DNA of 64,000 nt from Streptomyces aculeolatus. Lineage in GTDB: Bacteria > Actinomycetota > Actinomycetes > Streptomycetales > Streptomycetaceae. This document shows, piece by piece, positions 24,299-32,907 of this stretch (position 1 is its first letter; each line of letters begins with the position of its first letter). The notes beneath the pieces were generated by a model, which searched no databases, was not told where the DNA came from, and saw nothing but the letters and a program-made list of their open reading frames with translations. The stretch spans positions 110,094-174,093 of the forward strand of contig NZ_JAINRD010000023.1 in assembly GCF_020400605.1 (NCBI RefSeq), given 5' to 3'. The position numbers were made by a program, and so were the translations under genes.

Positions 24299-24654
24299 AT
24301 GAGATTGCGGCCGGCCGCGTACGCCGTGTGCGCCGAAGGCGGACGGGTCCTTCTCGCCCGGCACGTGTCGCCGCCGGGCGAGAACAACCGGAGCCTTGCG
24401 GCGGCAGGGTCAAGCACACCGCGGATCCGTTCGACGCCGTGATCCGGGAGGCCGCCGAGAAGACGGTTGCGACGCGGGGGTCGAGAGCCTGCTGGGTGCG
24501 GACTCCCGGATGATCCCCGCGTACGGGCACGGGCGGACCTGAGCACCAGAATGTCGGCGTTTTCCACCGGGTTCGCCTCACCGGAGGCCGGCTACGGCCG
24601 GAGCCGAACGGCGAGATCGCCTCCGGCCCGGTCGGCGGCCTGATCCGGCACTGA
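24299..24654 (+). pseudogene. Decayed NUDIX hydrolase
   Basis: The ATG at 24299 opens MRLRPAAYAVCAEGGRVLLA RHVSPPGENN, a normal NUDIX N-terminus. The reading then shifts: GGRVKHTADPFDAVIREAAE, clearly the NUDIX box region (usually GG.VE..ED...A..RE..EE), is in a different frame. The third segment CDAGVESLLGADSRMIPAYG is in another frame and meets a stop. The end (VGVFHRVRLTGGRLRPEPNG) is again recognisable. At least two indels plus a stop codon make it non-functional. Confidence 0.8.
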
Positions 24655-24845
24655 GGCGTGTCGGCGGGGCGGCATCCGGAGGGCCGGAGCCAGATCCGGG
24701 AAGCCGCCGGGGCGGCGCCGTATACCGGGCGAGGCGGCCGCCGGACTCGGCGGGATCGGCCGCCGGAGAACGTACCCGCGGCGACTGGCGCGACTTCATG
24801 GTGGAAGATGAAGCGCCCCCCGAGCTTCCCGTCCCAGGAGTGATC

Positions 24846-25667
24846 ATGAGGGCCTTCGCCCGCGAATTCCGCAAATCCCGCCACAGAGCCGCCGGTTGCT
24901 TCGCAGCGGCCGTCTTATCGATCGCGCTGGCCGGCTGCGGGACCGGGAGCGGCGCCGACGGCGTGCTCCTTGACGAGGCGATGAACACTGCCTCCGCAGC
25001 GGCGTCGGACGCGACCTCCGAAGAGGCACTGGACAGAACCATCGAAGAAGCGTTGGACGCGACCTTCGAAGAGGCGGACACGCTGACGTCGACGAAGCGG
25101 CAGGTGACAGGCGAGACGGCGGTGCTGCGAACTGCCGTCATCGACGGCACTACGGTGTGCGACATGGGAGTTTCCAAGGGCAATGCCCGTGTGGAATTCC
25201 TGCTGACCGACTCGGCGCTCTATTCACGCATGAGCGAGGTGATGCTCCGGCGGGCAACCGCCGGGGTGGAGAATTTTCCGTCGGAGATGATCGAGAACTT
25301 GGGCGACCGCTGGGTGAAACGCGCCCCGCACGAGTTCGCCAGGGCGCGCAATTCCCTGTGCGATCGGACAGAGCAGCGCTCTGGTCTCGAAGACAAGTTC
25401 CTCGCCCCGAAGAATCGCGGCGAGCGGAAGGAGCAGGCCGGGACCCTGAACGGCCGCGCGACCACCAAGATCACCTTTACGCGGGGAAGGAACCAGTGGG
25501 AGGTCCATGTCGCGGCCGAGGGCCCGCCGTACCTGCTGAAGATCAGCGAACCCGGAAGCGTGGTCTGGACGTTCAGCGATTTCGACAAGCCGTACCGCAC
25601 GAGCGCGCCTGCGGATGCGATCAATGAGGACGAGCTCTCGGCGCAGCTCAAGGCCGTCTGGGAGTAA
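24846..25667 (+). CDS. Putative lipoprotein of unknown function
   Basis: 273 residues from MRAFAREFRKSRHRAAGCFA. A lipoprotein signal ends in the lipobox LAGC with Cys31. A Glu/Asp-rich helix (ATSEEALDRTIEEALDATFE) follows, then a mixed alpha/beta domain with KITFTRGRNQWEVHVAAEG. AGGAG lies six bases before the ATG. No family is recognised with certainty; it resembles small actinobacterial cell-envelope lipoproteins. A dispersed 34-bp repeat lies 31 bases after the stop. Confidence 0.8.
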   Translation: MRAFAREFRKSRHRAAGCFAAAVLSIALAGCGTGSGADGVLLDEAMNTASAAASDATSEEALDRTIEEALDATFEEADTLTSTKRQVTGETAVLRTAVIDGTTVCDMGVSKGNARVEFLLTDSALYSRMSEVMLRRATAGVENFPSEMIENLGDRWVKRAPHEFARARNSLCDRTEQRSGLEDKFLAPKNRGERKEQAGTLNGRATTKITFTRGRNQWEVHVAAEGPPYLLKISEPGSVVWTFSDFDKPYRTSAPADAINEDELSAQLKAVWE

Positions 25668-26151
25668 GGCACTGGGCGCCCGTCCGGGTTGCGGGAGGAG
25701 CAGGCACATACCCCTGGATGGGTGTGAGGGGACCTGAAGGGCCTGGACGGATCACGGCATCAACGAGGCCGGTACCCGTATCCGGCCCATTGAACGGACT
25801 GCCACTCCACCGGCACCAACGGCGGCGAACCCGCCCCGCGCGACACGCCCCCGCACCCCGGCACCCGGCACCCGGCACCCGGACCAGCTGGCGGGTGTGG
25901 GGAGCGCAGCGGCGCAGGATGCGGTGGAGTTGGAAGGTTCACCGCTCCAGCTCCGCCGCGGTCCCGGCGTGCACCGCGCAGTGCCAGGCCGAGCCGGTGA
26001 CGGTCGCCGCCTCCACGCCGAGGGCGCGCCACCGGCGCTGCGGGGCGTACCGTCACCGGCTCCAGCCCCGCCCGGTCGAACCCGGCCGCACCGCCCGCGA
26101 CACCGAACGCGAGGCCGTCAGGGCAGTCCCGCCGGACGCCGCGGACCCGGT
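25668..26151. other. Intergenic stretch with dispersed repeat; no gene seen
   Basis: It contains the third copy of the 34-bp dispersed motif (25698-25731) and a short CACCCGG tandem tract near 25855-25885. On the minus strand, fragments such as DGLAFGVAGGAAGF and, in another frame, WRALGVEAATVTGSAWHCAV hint at a degraded coding region after the endonuclease V gene, but no intact gene can be supported. Confidence 0.5.
25698..25731. repeat. Third copy of the dispersed 34-bp motif
   Basis: It begins GAGCAGGCACATACCCCTGG and ends GGTGTGAGGGG, matching the copies at 18728-18761 and 18854-18887 at most positions. In RNA, CATACCC can pair with GGGTGTG using one G-U pair. Confidence 0.8.
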
Positions 26152-26835
26152 CTATCCCGCTTCCGCCAGCGCCCGGCGGCACAGTTGGTCCGCGGCCCTC
26201 GTCGTCTCGGGGAGGCGGTACCGCCTCGCCAGGCCGAGCGTGACCGCGCACGCCTCGTCCACCCCGACCAGGTGGCCCGCGGACACGTACACCGGCTTCA
26301 CACCCGGCTGCGTACGAAGAGCGCGCCCCACCGCCTCCGCCCCGTCGAGCAGCGGCGTCGACGAACCCCGCTCGGCCTCCGGCTCGTCGCACCGGAAGTA
26401 CAGGGGGTTCTTGGCCACGCCGAACGCCGGAATCCCCGTCAGCACCCCCAGGTGGCTCGCCAGGCCGACACGGCGGGGGTGGGCGACGCCGTAGCCGTCG
26501 CAGACGAACACGTCCGGCGCGCCGGCCAGCCGGGACAGCGCCGCCGCGACCGCGGGGATCTCGCGGAACGCCAGCAGGCCCGGGACGTACGGGAACTCGA
26601 TGCGCGACACGGCGGTCACCGCGTCGACGACGTCCAGACTCGCCACGTCCAGCACCGCAACCGCAGCGGCGCACACCCCCGCGTCGTCGTCGTACGCCAC
26701 GTCGACGCCGGCCGCCGTGCGCCAGCGCGCCGCGTCGCCCACGGACTCCGCCCGTACGAGCCCCCGCAACCGCTGCTGCTGCGCCACCGCGTCCTCGACG
26801 GTCCGCGGCCGTCGAAGCTCCCCGGCCAGTTCCAC
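26152..26835 (-). CDS. nfi: Endonuclease V (deoxyinosine-specific DNA/RNA repair)
   Basis: 227 residues from GTG 26835, with AAGGGG upstream. The motifs AAGVDVAYDD, FPYVPGLLAFREIPAVAAAL and CDGYGVAHPRRVGLASHLGV followed by TGIPAFGVAKNPL are diagnostic; the catalytic Asp and Glu residues are present. The enzyme cuts near deoxyinosine after deamination. It lies 83 bases downstream of the second IF-1 gene on the same strand and may be co-transcribed. Further upstream extension enters infA2 and lacks similarity. Confidence 0.92.
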   Translation of the reverse strand: MELAGELRRPRTVEDAVAQQQRLRGLVRAESVGDAARWRTAAGVDVAYDDDAGVCAAAVAVLDVASLDVVDAVTAVSRIEFPYVPGLLAFREIPAVAAALSRLAGAPDVFVCDGYGVAHPRRVGLASHLGVLTGIPAFGVAKNPLYFRCDEPEAERGSSTPLLDGAEAVGRALRTQPGVKPVYVSAGHLVGVDEACAVTLGLARRYRLPETTRAADQLCRRALAEAG

Positions 26836-26918
26836 CCCGTGCCCCTTCCCTGTCGCTCCCCCGCACCGTAGCCGGGCCCCGGCGGCGGCAGCGCCGCGGC
26901 CGGGGCCCTGTGACCGCG

Positions 26919-27143
26919 CTAGTTGCGGTACCGGAACACGATGCGGCCGCGCGCCAGGTCGTACGGCGGCAGCTCCACCAGCACGCGGTCCTCCAGGTTG
27001 ATCCTGATGTAGTGCTTGCGCATCTTTCCGCTGATGTGCGCGAGCACCCGGTGGCCGTTCTCCAGCTCCACGGTGAACATGGCGCTGCGCAGGCACTCGA
27101 CGACCCGGCCCTCGGCCTCGATGACGTTCTTGTCCTTCGTCAT
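26919..27143 (-). CDS. infA: Translation initiation factor IF-1, second copy
   Basis: 74 residues from MTKDKNVIEAEGRVVECLRS. It is clearly IF-1 but diverged from the primary copy at 496-717: it reads CLRSAMFTVELENGHRVLAH and RMNLED-type changes (HYIRINLEDRVLVELPPYDL). Its ATG overlaps the stop of the upstream GNAT gene (ATGA), so translation is coupled to that acetyltransferase. Second IF-1 genes are known in streptomycetes; a stress or growth-phase role is conceivable but not shown. Confidence 0.95.
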   Translation of the reverse strand: MTKDKNVIEAEGRVVECLRSAMFTVELENGHRVLAHISGKMRKHYIRINLEDRVLVELPPYDLARGRIVFRYRN

Positions 27144-27934
27144 CGGACCAGCTCCAGGTTGCTGCTCACGGGCCGGGCCCCGATGCTCTCGAACAGCGCC
27201 GTGGCCGCCCGGTTGGACTCGTGGACCTCGGTCCAGGCCGCGGTGGTCCCGGAGCGGTGCAGCGTCCCCAGCGCGTGCGCGAGCAGCGCCCGCGCGATGC
27301 CGCGGCGCTGCTCGCCGGCCCGGACCGCGACGAGCCCGACGCGGGACCGGTTCACGGTCACCACGCGGATCAGGCCGAGGTAGCGGTCCGGCGCGGCGGC
27401 CACCGCGTACTTCGCCGGGTCGACGACGGTGTCGCCCGCGGGGCGGATGATCACCTCCGCGGGCATCGACTGCCACCACCCGGCGGCCGCCTCGACCTCG
27501 TCCCGGATCGTACGGTCCACCGCCCGCAGCAGGCCCTCGTCCGCCTCACCGGCGGGAACGACCGTCACGCCGGCGGGCGGCAGCGTGCCGTCGAGCCCAG
27601 TGTCCCGCGGGTCGGTCGCCATGACGTACTCCCACTCGCGGCGCCCGACGGTGAACCCGGCCCGCCGCCAGGCGTCCGTCATCGCGGCATCGGCCTCGTC
27701 GACCACCGTGTACAGCGGCGCGGGCAGCTCCGGCAGCATCGCCCGGGCGATGCGGTCGAAAGTGTCCGGGTGCCAGGCGTCGATACCGACGAACAAACGG
27801 CCGTCGGCCCGGTACTCCGCGTACCCGCTGCCGACGACCAGGTCGTCATCCAGTGCCTGCCAGTGCCTGTCCGCGACACGCGTGATCGTCACCGCGCTGC
27901 CGCTCAGGCCGAAGAGGAAAGGCTTCGCATCCAT
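27140..27934 (-). CDS. GNAT-family N-acetyltransferase
   Basis: 264 residues from MDAKPFLFGLSGSAVTITRV. The C-terminal GNAT core has RVGLVAVRAGEQRRGIARAL, the acetyl-CoA pyrophosphate loop, then WTEVHESNRAATALFESIGA. The N-terminal half may be a degenerate second GNAT domain (YVMATDPRDTG at its end). The stop overlaps the infA2 start by four bases. The substrate is unknown; coupling to an initiation factor suggests a translation-linked role, but this is inference. Confidence 0.88.
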   Translation of the reverse strand: MDAKPFLFGLSGSAVTITRVADRHWQALDDDLVVGSGYAEYRADGRLFVGIDAWHPDTFDRIARAMLPELPAPLYTVVDEADAAMTDAWRRAGFTVGRREWEYVMATDPRDTGLDGTLPPAGVTVVPAGEADEGLLRAVDRTIRDEVEAAAGWWQSMPAEVIIRPAGDTVVDPAKYAVAAAPDRYLGLIRVVTVNRSRVGLVAVRAGEQRRGIARALLAHALGTLHRSGTTAAWTEVHESNRAATALFESIGARPVSSNLELVR

Positions 27935-28156
27935 CGGCGTCTCCCTCCAGGAGTGCCTCGATCTCAGGCGCTCCTGGCGACACCGAACGTCAGCCGCCGG
28001 ACCGTGACGGATCGAGGGAGCACCCACGGATAACTGCGTTCACGGGTCTCACCTCCACAAGCCGACTCCACGGTCCACCCCCACGTTAGCCCCCAACACC
28101 ACCCCACTCAAACGCTTTTCCGCGCTCCACCGCAGAAGCGGGGCTGCCCACGTCCC

Positions 28157-28774
28157 TCAGTCGTTCCTGGGCTCCTCGTCGAACTGGATGCTCTTCAACA
28201 GGAGCACGAGGTGCTGCGCGTACATGTCCCAGTGGTCCAGATCCGGCGTCTGGACAGCGACCACGACCATCTCCTCGCGGCCGGCCGACAACTCCCGGGG
28301 CACCGGTACGAACGCTTGGAGTTCACCGACCGGCACCACAGCACCCCCCTCAGCGGCGGACCGCTCCCCCTCCGCCGGCAGGCCGATCTGCCGTGCGAAG
28401 ACGGACGCCGGTCCACAGGGTAAGTCGAACGGCTTGGCGGCTATCGCATCGTCCTCGGGACCGCGCAGAGCATGCGGGAGTCCGCGCGAGGCGAGGTGAG
28501 CGTCACCGTAGGCGAGAGGCTGAGCAGCCACGAGCAGAACGCCGAACCGCGACTGGTCCCCCTCCCCCGGCCAGTACGCCCCCGCGTACATGGCACCGAG
28601 CGCTTGCAACGCGGTAGACCACTGCTGCAGCTGAACCGTTTGGTTCTCCGCTGCGTCGCCCGCCACTCCCATCGCAGCAGCAGGGGCGGTCATGAACTCG
28701 CGGGCCTGGGCCAGAGTCAACCCAACAGGAATCTGACCGTAGCCCGCAGGAACCTCAAAGGTCATCAATGCCAT
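28157..28774 (-). CDS. Conserved-looking hypothetical protein, last gene of the ESX-like operon
   Basis: 205 residues from MALMTFEVPAGYGQIPVGLT; a second ATG nine bases later is an alternative. It has an alanine-rich helical segment (AREFMTAPAAAMGVAGDAAE) followed by FGVLLVAAQPLAYGDAHLAS and a C-terminal VVAVQTPDLDHWDMYAQHLV. No signal peptide or membrane helix. It starts 10 bases after the upstream membrane-protein gene. The function is unknown; placement suggests a cytosolic partner or chaperone for the secreted proteins. Confidence 0.7.
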   Translation of the reverse strand: MALMTFEVPAGYGQIPVGLTLAQAREFMTAPAAAMGVAGDAAENQTVQLQQWSTALQALGAMYAGAYWPGEGDQSRFGVLLVAAQPLAYGDAHLASRGLPHALRGPEDDAIAAKPFDLPCGPASVFARQIGLPAEGERSAAEGGAVVPVGELQAFVPVPRELSAGREEMVVVAVQTPDLDHWDMYAQHLVLLLKSIQFDEEPRND

Positions 28775-28784
28775 GGATTCGCAC

Positions 28785-29384
28785 TCAATCTTCGTTATGA
28801 GGCGACGGGGGAGGGATGAATCCCCGCTCAACCGCCTGTTGCAGTTCGAATGTCTCCACCGTCTGCTGATGCAGCCTGAGACGCTTACTGGGCAACCATG
28901 GCGTGAGAGCTCCGACGAGAACGAAGGGGACCCCGACGAGCAAGATCGGGATGATAATCTCTGCCCTGTCGCGAAAACTCCAGACAGCGATCGCGATCAG
29001 CGCAGCAAGAATTGCTGACACGCGCAGACCCCATGCCTTGTTCCGAAGCATGCCCAGGGCGTAACGCGCCTTGGCCGCTTCCAACGGGTCGATACGGGGG
29101 CCCATGTGTACAGGGAGTGGGACCCGCGGTTGCGGGCGCCCCCAAACCCCATACTGACGGTAGTGGTTGACGGACCACCAAGCCCTGGAACGGCCATGCT
29201 CTCCGTCGTCACGCTCGAACACAAGCCGCTGGATTCCCGGGCCGTAGTAGACGAACCTGAATGCATAGCCGAACTCGTAGGCCATATCGATAATCTTCGG
29301 CACATCCCAGGCCCGACCGTTAGAGATCGTAATGTCGAAGGTCGCGCGACCATCGAAGTAGCTGATGATCTCCCTGTCATCCAC
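28785..29384 (-). CDS. Two-helix membrane protein of the ESX-like operon
   Basis: 199 residues if started at GTG 29384, where AAAGGGGG lies about ten bases upstream; an ATG at 29426 overlapping the previous gene is the alternative. The N-terminal half is soluble and acidic/aromatic (SYFDGRATFDITISNGRAWD). Two hydrophobic helices follow (SAILAALIAIAVWSF and IIIPILLVGVPFVLVGAL), then a charged tail. Directly downstream of the predicted T7SS cargo gene, it could be an immunity or membrane partner; this is inferred from position. Confidence 0.65.
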   Translation of the reverse strand: MDDREIISYFDGRATFDITISNGRAWDVPKIIDMAYEFGYAFRFVYYGPGIQRLVFERDDGEHGRSRAWWSVNHYRQYGVWGRPQPRVPLPVHMGPRIDPLEAAKARYALGMLRNKAWGLRVSAILAALIAIAVWSFRDRAEIIIPILLVGVPFVLVGALTPWLPSKRLRLHQQTVETFELQQAVERGFIPPPSPHNED

Positions 29385-29410
29385 GGCCCCGTGACCCCCT
29401 TTCGCGACTC

Positions 29411-30649
29411 TCAGGCCGACTTCCATGCATTCTCGAAGGCGACAAGCATCGTGCCGGCTCCCCCGGGCAGGAACATCTCTGCCTTCTGTCGGTTGCCTTT
29501 CGGCACGAAGTTCTCGAATACCTGCGGGTTCGCGTGCAGCCCGATCCAGGAGTCGACCAATCCCAGATTGGACGCACCGGAGGCATGCGAACTCCTCGCG
29601 ATGGCTTGTCCGGTATTCCCGATGAACCTCACGTTCGCCCCAAACGGGACGGCTCCTACGGCATCCTGCGCAAGGGTGCGGTCCGAAACGTCAGCGCCGG
29701 CCATCCGCGCCACGCTGTGCGCAGCGAAAGCGATCGTCGCCGTGCCGGCCGAAGCTTGGCCAATGGCACCACCGACCACTGCGAGGTGGGGAACCCGAGT
29801 CGCCCATGCCGCGAAGTAGAACGCCATGGAGACAGCCCCGAGAACAGCACTGACGGCCGCGAACACATCTCCGATCGCCGCGATGTTGGCGGCGTGGTCC
29901 TCCACCCATTGGACGACGTCGTCGGCGAGCTTCGCGATGCCCTCTGTCACCGTCTCCAGGTACTCGCCGAACGAGCCGGACAGATCGCTGATCGTGTCGG
30001 CGATCTTGTCGAACAGTCCCGGCTCGTCAGGGGCGATCTCCATCGCGCCGCGGAGGCGGTTCGCGACCATCTGGCCCTCGGCCCGGTAGTCCTCCGCGAG
30101 GGAGCGGGCACGGCGCCGCACGTCTTCCAGCCGCAGGGACGCGTTGTCGACCGCGCCCTGCGCCTTATGGCGCTGCTCCTCCTCGCGGGCCCGATCGGAC
30201 TCGCCCCGTGCCGTGCCGGCCTGCCGGTACCGGTCCGGGGAGCCCTCGGCCGGAGGCTTGGCGTCGTCATCGGTGGCCACGTCCAGCCTGCGCAGCGCCT
30301 TGCTCAGTTCGCGCTCGGCATCCTCGGCCTCGCGCTCCAACTGGCGCGCCACATCCTGCTGGGTGCGCATGTACTCAGCCCAGCCCTCCAGGGCCGTAGC
30401 GGCCATGCCGAACGAGTCACGGGCCTCGTCCATCTTGGGCCGGAAGTCGTCCTCGAACTTCTCCCGGAACGCCTCCGCCGCTTTGCCCTTCCAGTCACCG
30501 GGCCCGGTTCCGTGCAGTACGTGGCAGATCTCGGACAGCGCCCGTGCGGTCCGCCGCACCACCTTGGCGACGTCATCCGCACCCCGTACGTCGCCCGGAC
30601 AGGGCATGAACCCGAGGGAGGAGAAGTCGGCCGGCTGTAGCGGACTCAT
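29411..30649 (-). CDS. Putative type VII (ESX-like) secreted protein
   Basis: 412 residues from MSPLQPADFSSLGFMPCPGD. The N-terminal helical domain contains the WxG turn at Trp53-Lys-Gly55 (GDWKGKAAEAFREKF), matching the T7SS-signal/WXG-type fold. A long coiled coil (about residues 95-200, EREAEDAERELSKALRRLDV) is followed by a hydrophobic block (residues about 255-325, AAVSAVLGAVSMAFYFAAWA). The last about 80 residues are unlike the rest, and no toxin motif is recognised. It overlaps the upstream small WXG-like gene by four bases (ATGA). Confidence 0.75.
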   Translation of the reverse strand: MSPLQPADFSSLGFMPCPGDVRGADDVAKVVRRTARALSEICHVLHGTGPGDWKGKAAEAFREKFEDDFRPKMDEARDSFGMAATALEGWAEYMRTQQDVARQLEREAEDAERELSKALRRLDVATDDDAKPPAEGSPDRYRQAGTARGESDRAREEEQRHKAQGAVDNASLRLEDVRRRARSLAEDYRAEGQMVANRLRGAMEIAPDEPGLFDKIADTISDLSGSFGEYLETVTEGIAKLADDVVQWVEDHAANIAAIGDVFAAVSAVLGAVSMAFYFAAWATRVPHLAVVGGAIGQASAGTATIAFAAHSVARMAGADVSDRTLAQDAVGAVPFGANVRFIGNTGQAIARSSHASGASNLGLVDSWIGLHANPQVFENFVPKGNRQKAEMFLPGGAGTMLVAFENAWKSA

Positions 30650-30960
30650 GCGCGTCCCCCGCCGCCCTGGGTGCGTGGTTGCGGGAGCGCGTCGGCAAGC
30701 TCACCGTCCACCCGCTGGAACTCCTGCTTGACCTTCAGCAGGGCTTCCGACGCGGCGTCCGAGAACTTCTCGATCTGCCCGATGCCGTACGACCACTCGT
30801 CCCCGAAGTCGTCCATTCGACGAGCCAGCGCATCCACACCCATCGACCAGCCGTCGACGTCCTCCATCTCCCGCCCCGGCCGCTTCATCAACTCCGATAT
30901 GCGCTCGATGTTGCGCCGGACCCGGTCGAGGGTCTCCATATCCACGTACAGATCGCTCAC
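30646..30960 (-). CDS. Small WXG100-like helical protein
   Basis: 104 residues from GTG 30960, preceded by AGGAGG. It begins MSDLYVDMETLDRVRRNIER and is predicted almost wholly helical, with a DEWSYG segment in the position of the WxG turn and VKQEFQRVDGELADA near the end. Size and coupling to the larger T7SS-type protein fit an EsxA/B-like partner, though the exact W-x-G is replaced by W-S-Y-G. Confidence 0.75.
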   Translation of the reverse strand: MSDLYVDMETLDRVRRNIERISELMKRPGREMEDVDGWSMGVDALARRMDDFGDEWSYGIGQIEKFSDAASEALLKVKQEFQRVDGELADALPQPRTQGGGGRA

Positions 30961-30979
30961 GTGCCCCTCCTGGCGCGCG

Positions 30980-32062
30980 TCACCGGACGACGGACTGGAT
31001 CTCGTCGACCTCCAGCTCGGTGGTCGCGCCGAAGGATCCGTCGGGCAGATCGCCGCCCGTGTCGCCGGAGCCCTCCCATTCGATGGACCAGGTGACCGTC
31101 GCGCGGAACGGATAGAACTCACCTTCCGGCGTTGCACGCAGGTAGGTCAGCCCGCAGGGCGGGGTCTCTTCCACGGATCCCGGGGTGAACGGGGTGCCGA
31201 TAGAGCCGTCGTCGTTGATGGGGCAAGTGCCCGAGGAGGGGTGCAGCTCGGCGTCATCGGTGCCGGGGTCGAGGGTGAGCGAGACGGGAGTCGCGGTGGT
31301 CCTGGCCCATAAGTCCAGCACCGGCACCCGTGCGGTGACCGAGACGGGCTCGAAGGTGGCCTCGTCCAGCCACGCCCAGGTCGGGAGATTCACCTTCTGC
31401 GCCCTCTGCGCGTCGGGCTTGAGACTGATCTCCGTATCCGGCACGCGGATACGGTCGTACGCGATCCCGGCGAGGATCTCCGGCGTCACGGCGTTCGCGT
31501 ACGCGGCCGGCGGCGGATCGCCCGTGTCCACCCAGAACGGCCCGTCATCGCACTCCAACGCCCCCGGGACGCCCTCGCCGCCGTCGGGAACGTAGCCGTC
31601 CCACCAATAGCCGTCACCGGACTTCGCCATGTTGAAGTCATCGTACGTCCCGGGCTCGTCGCCACCATCGACGTACCTTGCCCGCTGTTCGGCGTCCCAT
31701 TGGTAGCCGGTGGACTCCAGCGACCAGGTGTGCTCCATCTCCTTCTTGAGTTGCTTGGGCGTGTACAGCGGCGCGTACCAGCAAGGCGGCGGCGCCCAGT
31801 CGCCCACCGGATCCAACACACCGGTGCCGCCCCCAACCCCGCCGGTCCCGTTCTCCGACTCGTCGACGACGACACCGCCGACCTCGGCGTGCAGAACCTG
31901 CCCGGCCGCATCCCCGTCGACCTGCCCACCGTCATCGCCGCCGCCACCACCGAAATCGGCACCGCCAGGGGTCTCATCCGCGGACGCGGAGAGCGGAGCG
32001 ACCAGAACTCCCAGCATGCATAACGCAGCCACGACGCCGCGTACGATCCTCACGGCTGACAT
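30980..32062 (-). CDS. Secreted protein of unknown function, ESX-like operon
   Basis: 360 residues from MSAVRIVRGVVAALCMLGVL with a Sec signal peptide ending near SASA at residues 26-29. A Gly/Asp-rich linker (FGGGGGDDGGQVDGDAAG) leads to a Trp/Tyr-rich domain (SGDGYWWDGYVPDGGEG, WAWLDEATFEPVSVTARVPV) and a C-terminal beta-rich part (FRATVTWSIEWEGSGDTGGD). Proteins of this look often accompany T7SS-like cargo genes in streptomycetes. It overlaps the upstream lipoprotein gene by 13 bases. Confidence 0.75.
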   Translation of the reverse strand: MSAVRIVRGVVAALCMLGVLVAPLSASADETPGGADFGGGGGDDGGQVDGDAAGQVLHAEVGGVVVDESENGTGGVGGGTGVLDPVGDWAPPPCWYAPLYTPKQLKKEMEHTWSLESTGYQWDAEQRARYVDGGDEPGTYDDFNMAKSGDGYWWDGYVPDGGEGVPGALECDDGPFWVDTGDPPPAAYANAVTPEILAGIAYDRIRVPDTEISLKPDAQRAQKVNLPTWAWLDEATFEPVSVTARVPVLDLWARTTATPVSLTLDPGTDDAELHPSSGTCPINDDGSIGTPFTPGSVEETPPCGLTYLRATPEGEFYPFRATVTWSIEWEGSGDTGGDLPDGSFGATTELEVDEIQSVVR

Positions 32063-32703
32063 TGCGCTGCACCCCTGTCCGATACCACCTGCTCAGTGAT
32101 CCACACCCCACTGTCGTTCTCACGCAGTTTGGTGTTGTAGACGAGGTAGCTGTCCTCGGTGACGGGCGTGACGTCCACCTTCCCCGTCTTCAAGGACTTG
32201 TTGTATGCCTTGCCCTGGTCCTCGCAATAGATGAGCGTGGCGGTTCCGTCGTCGTTGATCTCCACCTGCTCGTCGTAGAAGCGATACGTCCCAGTCGTCC
32301 GGGACTTGTCGTCCACGAACAACCGGACGAACCGCTCAGCTTCAGCGGCAGCCTCACCCTCGGTATAGAACAGCAGCGCATCGTGGGTCGGATCCTGGTC
32401 GGCAATCGCCACATCGATCGCCTTGATCAGCTGTTCCCCATCCCGGAGTACGGCGTCCTTGTCCGGATCGCCGGTCTCCGACCACGCGAACTCGTACGTG
32501 ACGTCGTCCGGCAGCTTGATCTCCGGTCTGCCCTCTCCCGCCTCCGAGGCGCTCGGCGACGGCGACTTCTTCGCCTTGTCGGCGCCCTGGATCTTGTCGT
32601 CCTGCGGGGTGCCGTCGTCCTCGTCGCTGCCGCAGGCGGTCAGCAGGAGGGTCAGGGCGGCGGCAGCCGCCATCGCGGTGGCGGAAAGGGCGCGCGGGGA
32701 CAC
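32050..32703 (-). CDS. Putative lipoprotein, first gene of the ESX-like operon
   Basis: 217 residues from GTG 32703 with GGGAG upstream. The lipobox LTAC gives Cys24. A Lys/Ser/Pro linker (KKSPSPSASEAGEGRPEIKL) precedes a domain with DPTHDALLFYTEGEAAAEAE and QVEINDDGTATLIYCEDQGK, resembling NTF2-like/SnoaL-type folds. No close family is recognised. It begins a run of six co-directional genes separated by at most 26 bases or overlapping. Confidence 0.78.
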   Translation of the reverse strand: MSPRALSATAMAAAAALTLLLTACGSDEDDGTPQDDKIQGADKAKKSPSPSASEAGEGRPEIKLPDDVTYEFAWSETGDPDKDAVLRDGEQLIKAIDVAIADQDPTHDALLFYTEGEAAAEAERFVRLFVDDKSRTTGTYRFYDEQVEINDDGTATLIYCEDQGKAYNKSLKTGKVDVTPVTEDSYLVYNTKLRENDSGVWITEQVVSDRGAAQCQP

Positions 32704-32907
32704 GATCAACTCCCGGTTACGGTGACGATACGTCAGACAGTCGACGCTATCGGAGCCGCGGCGACCTTCACCACCCCGCATTTGAGGCTGTGGATAACTG
32801 GCACGCGACCGGCCATTCCACCGCCGCCCCACCAGGCATTTGGAATTCCATTCCGCATCCCGAAAGAGGCGTATTACCTGAACAGGCAATACCCCTCCCA
32901 CGCCAAA

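Noticed and set aside
26040..26151. Possible gene remnant downstream of endonuclease V
   Set aside because: Peptide-like fragments appear in two frames but no family is recognised and no start is visible, so it is mentioned only in the intergenic note.
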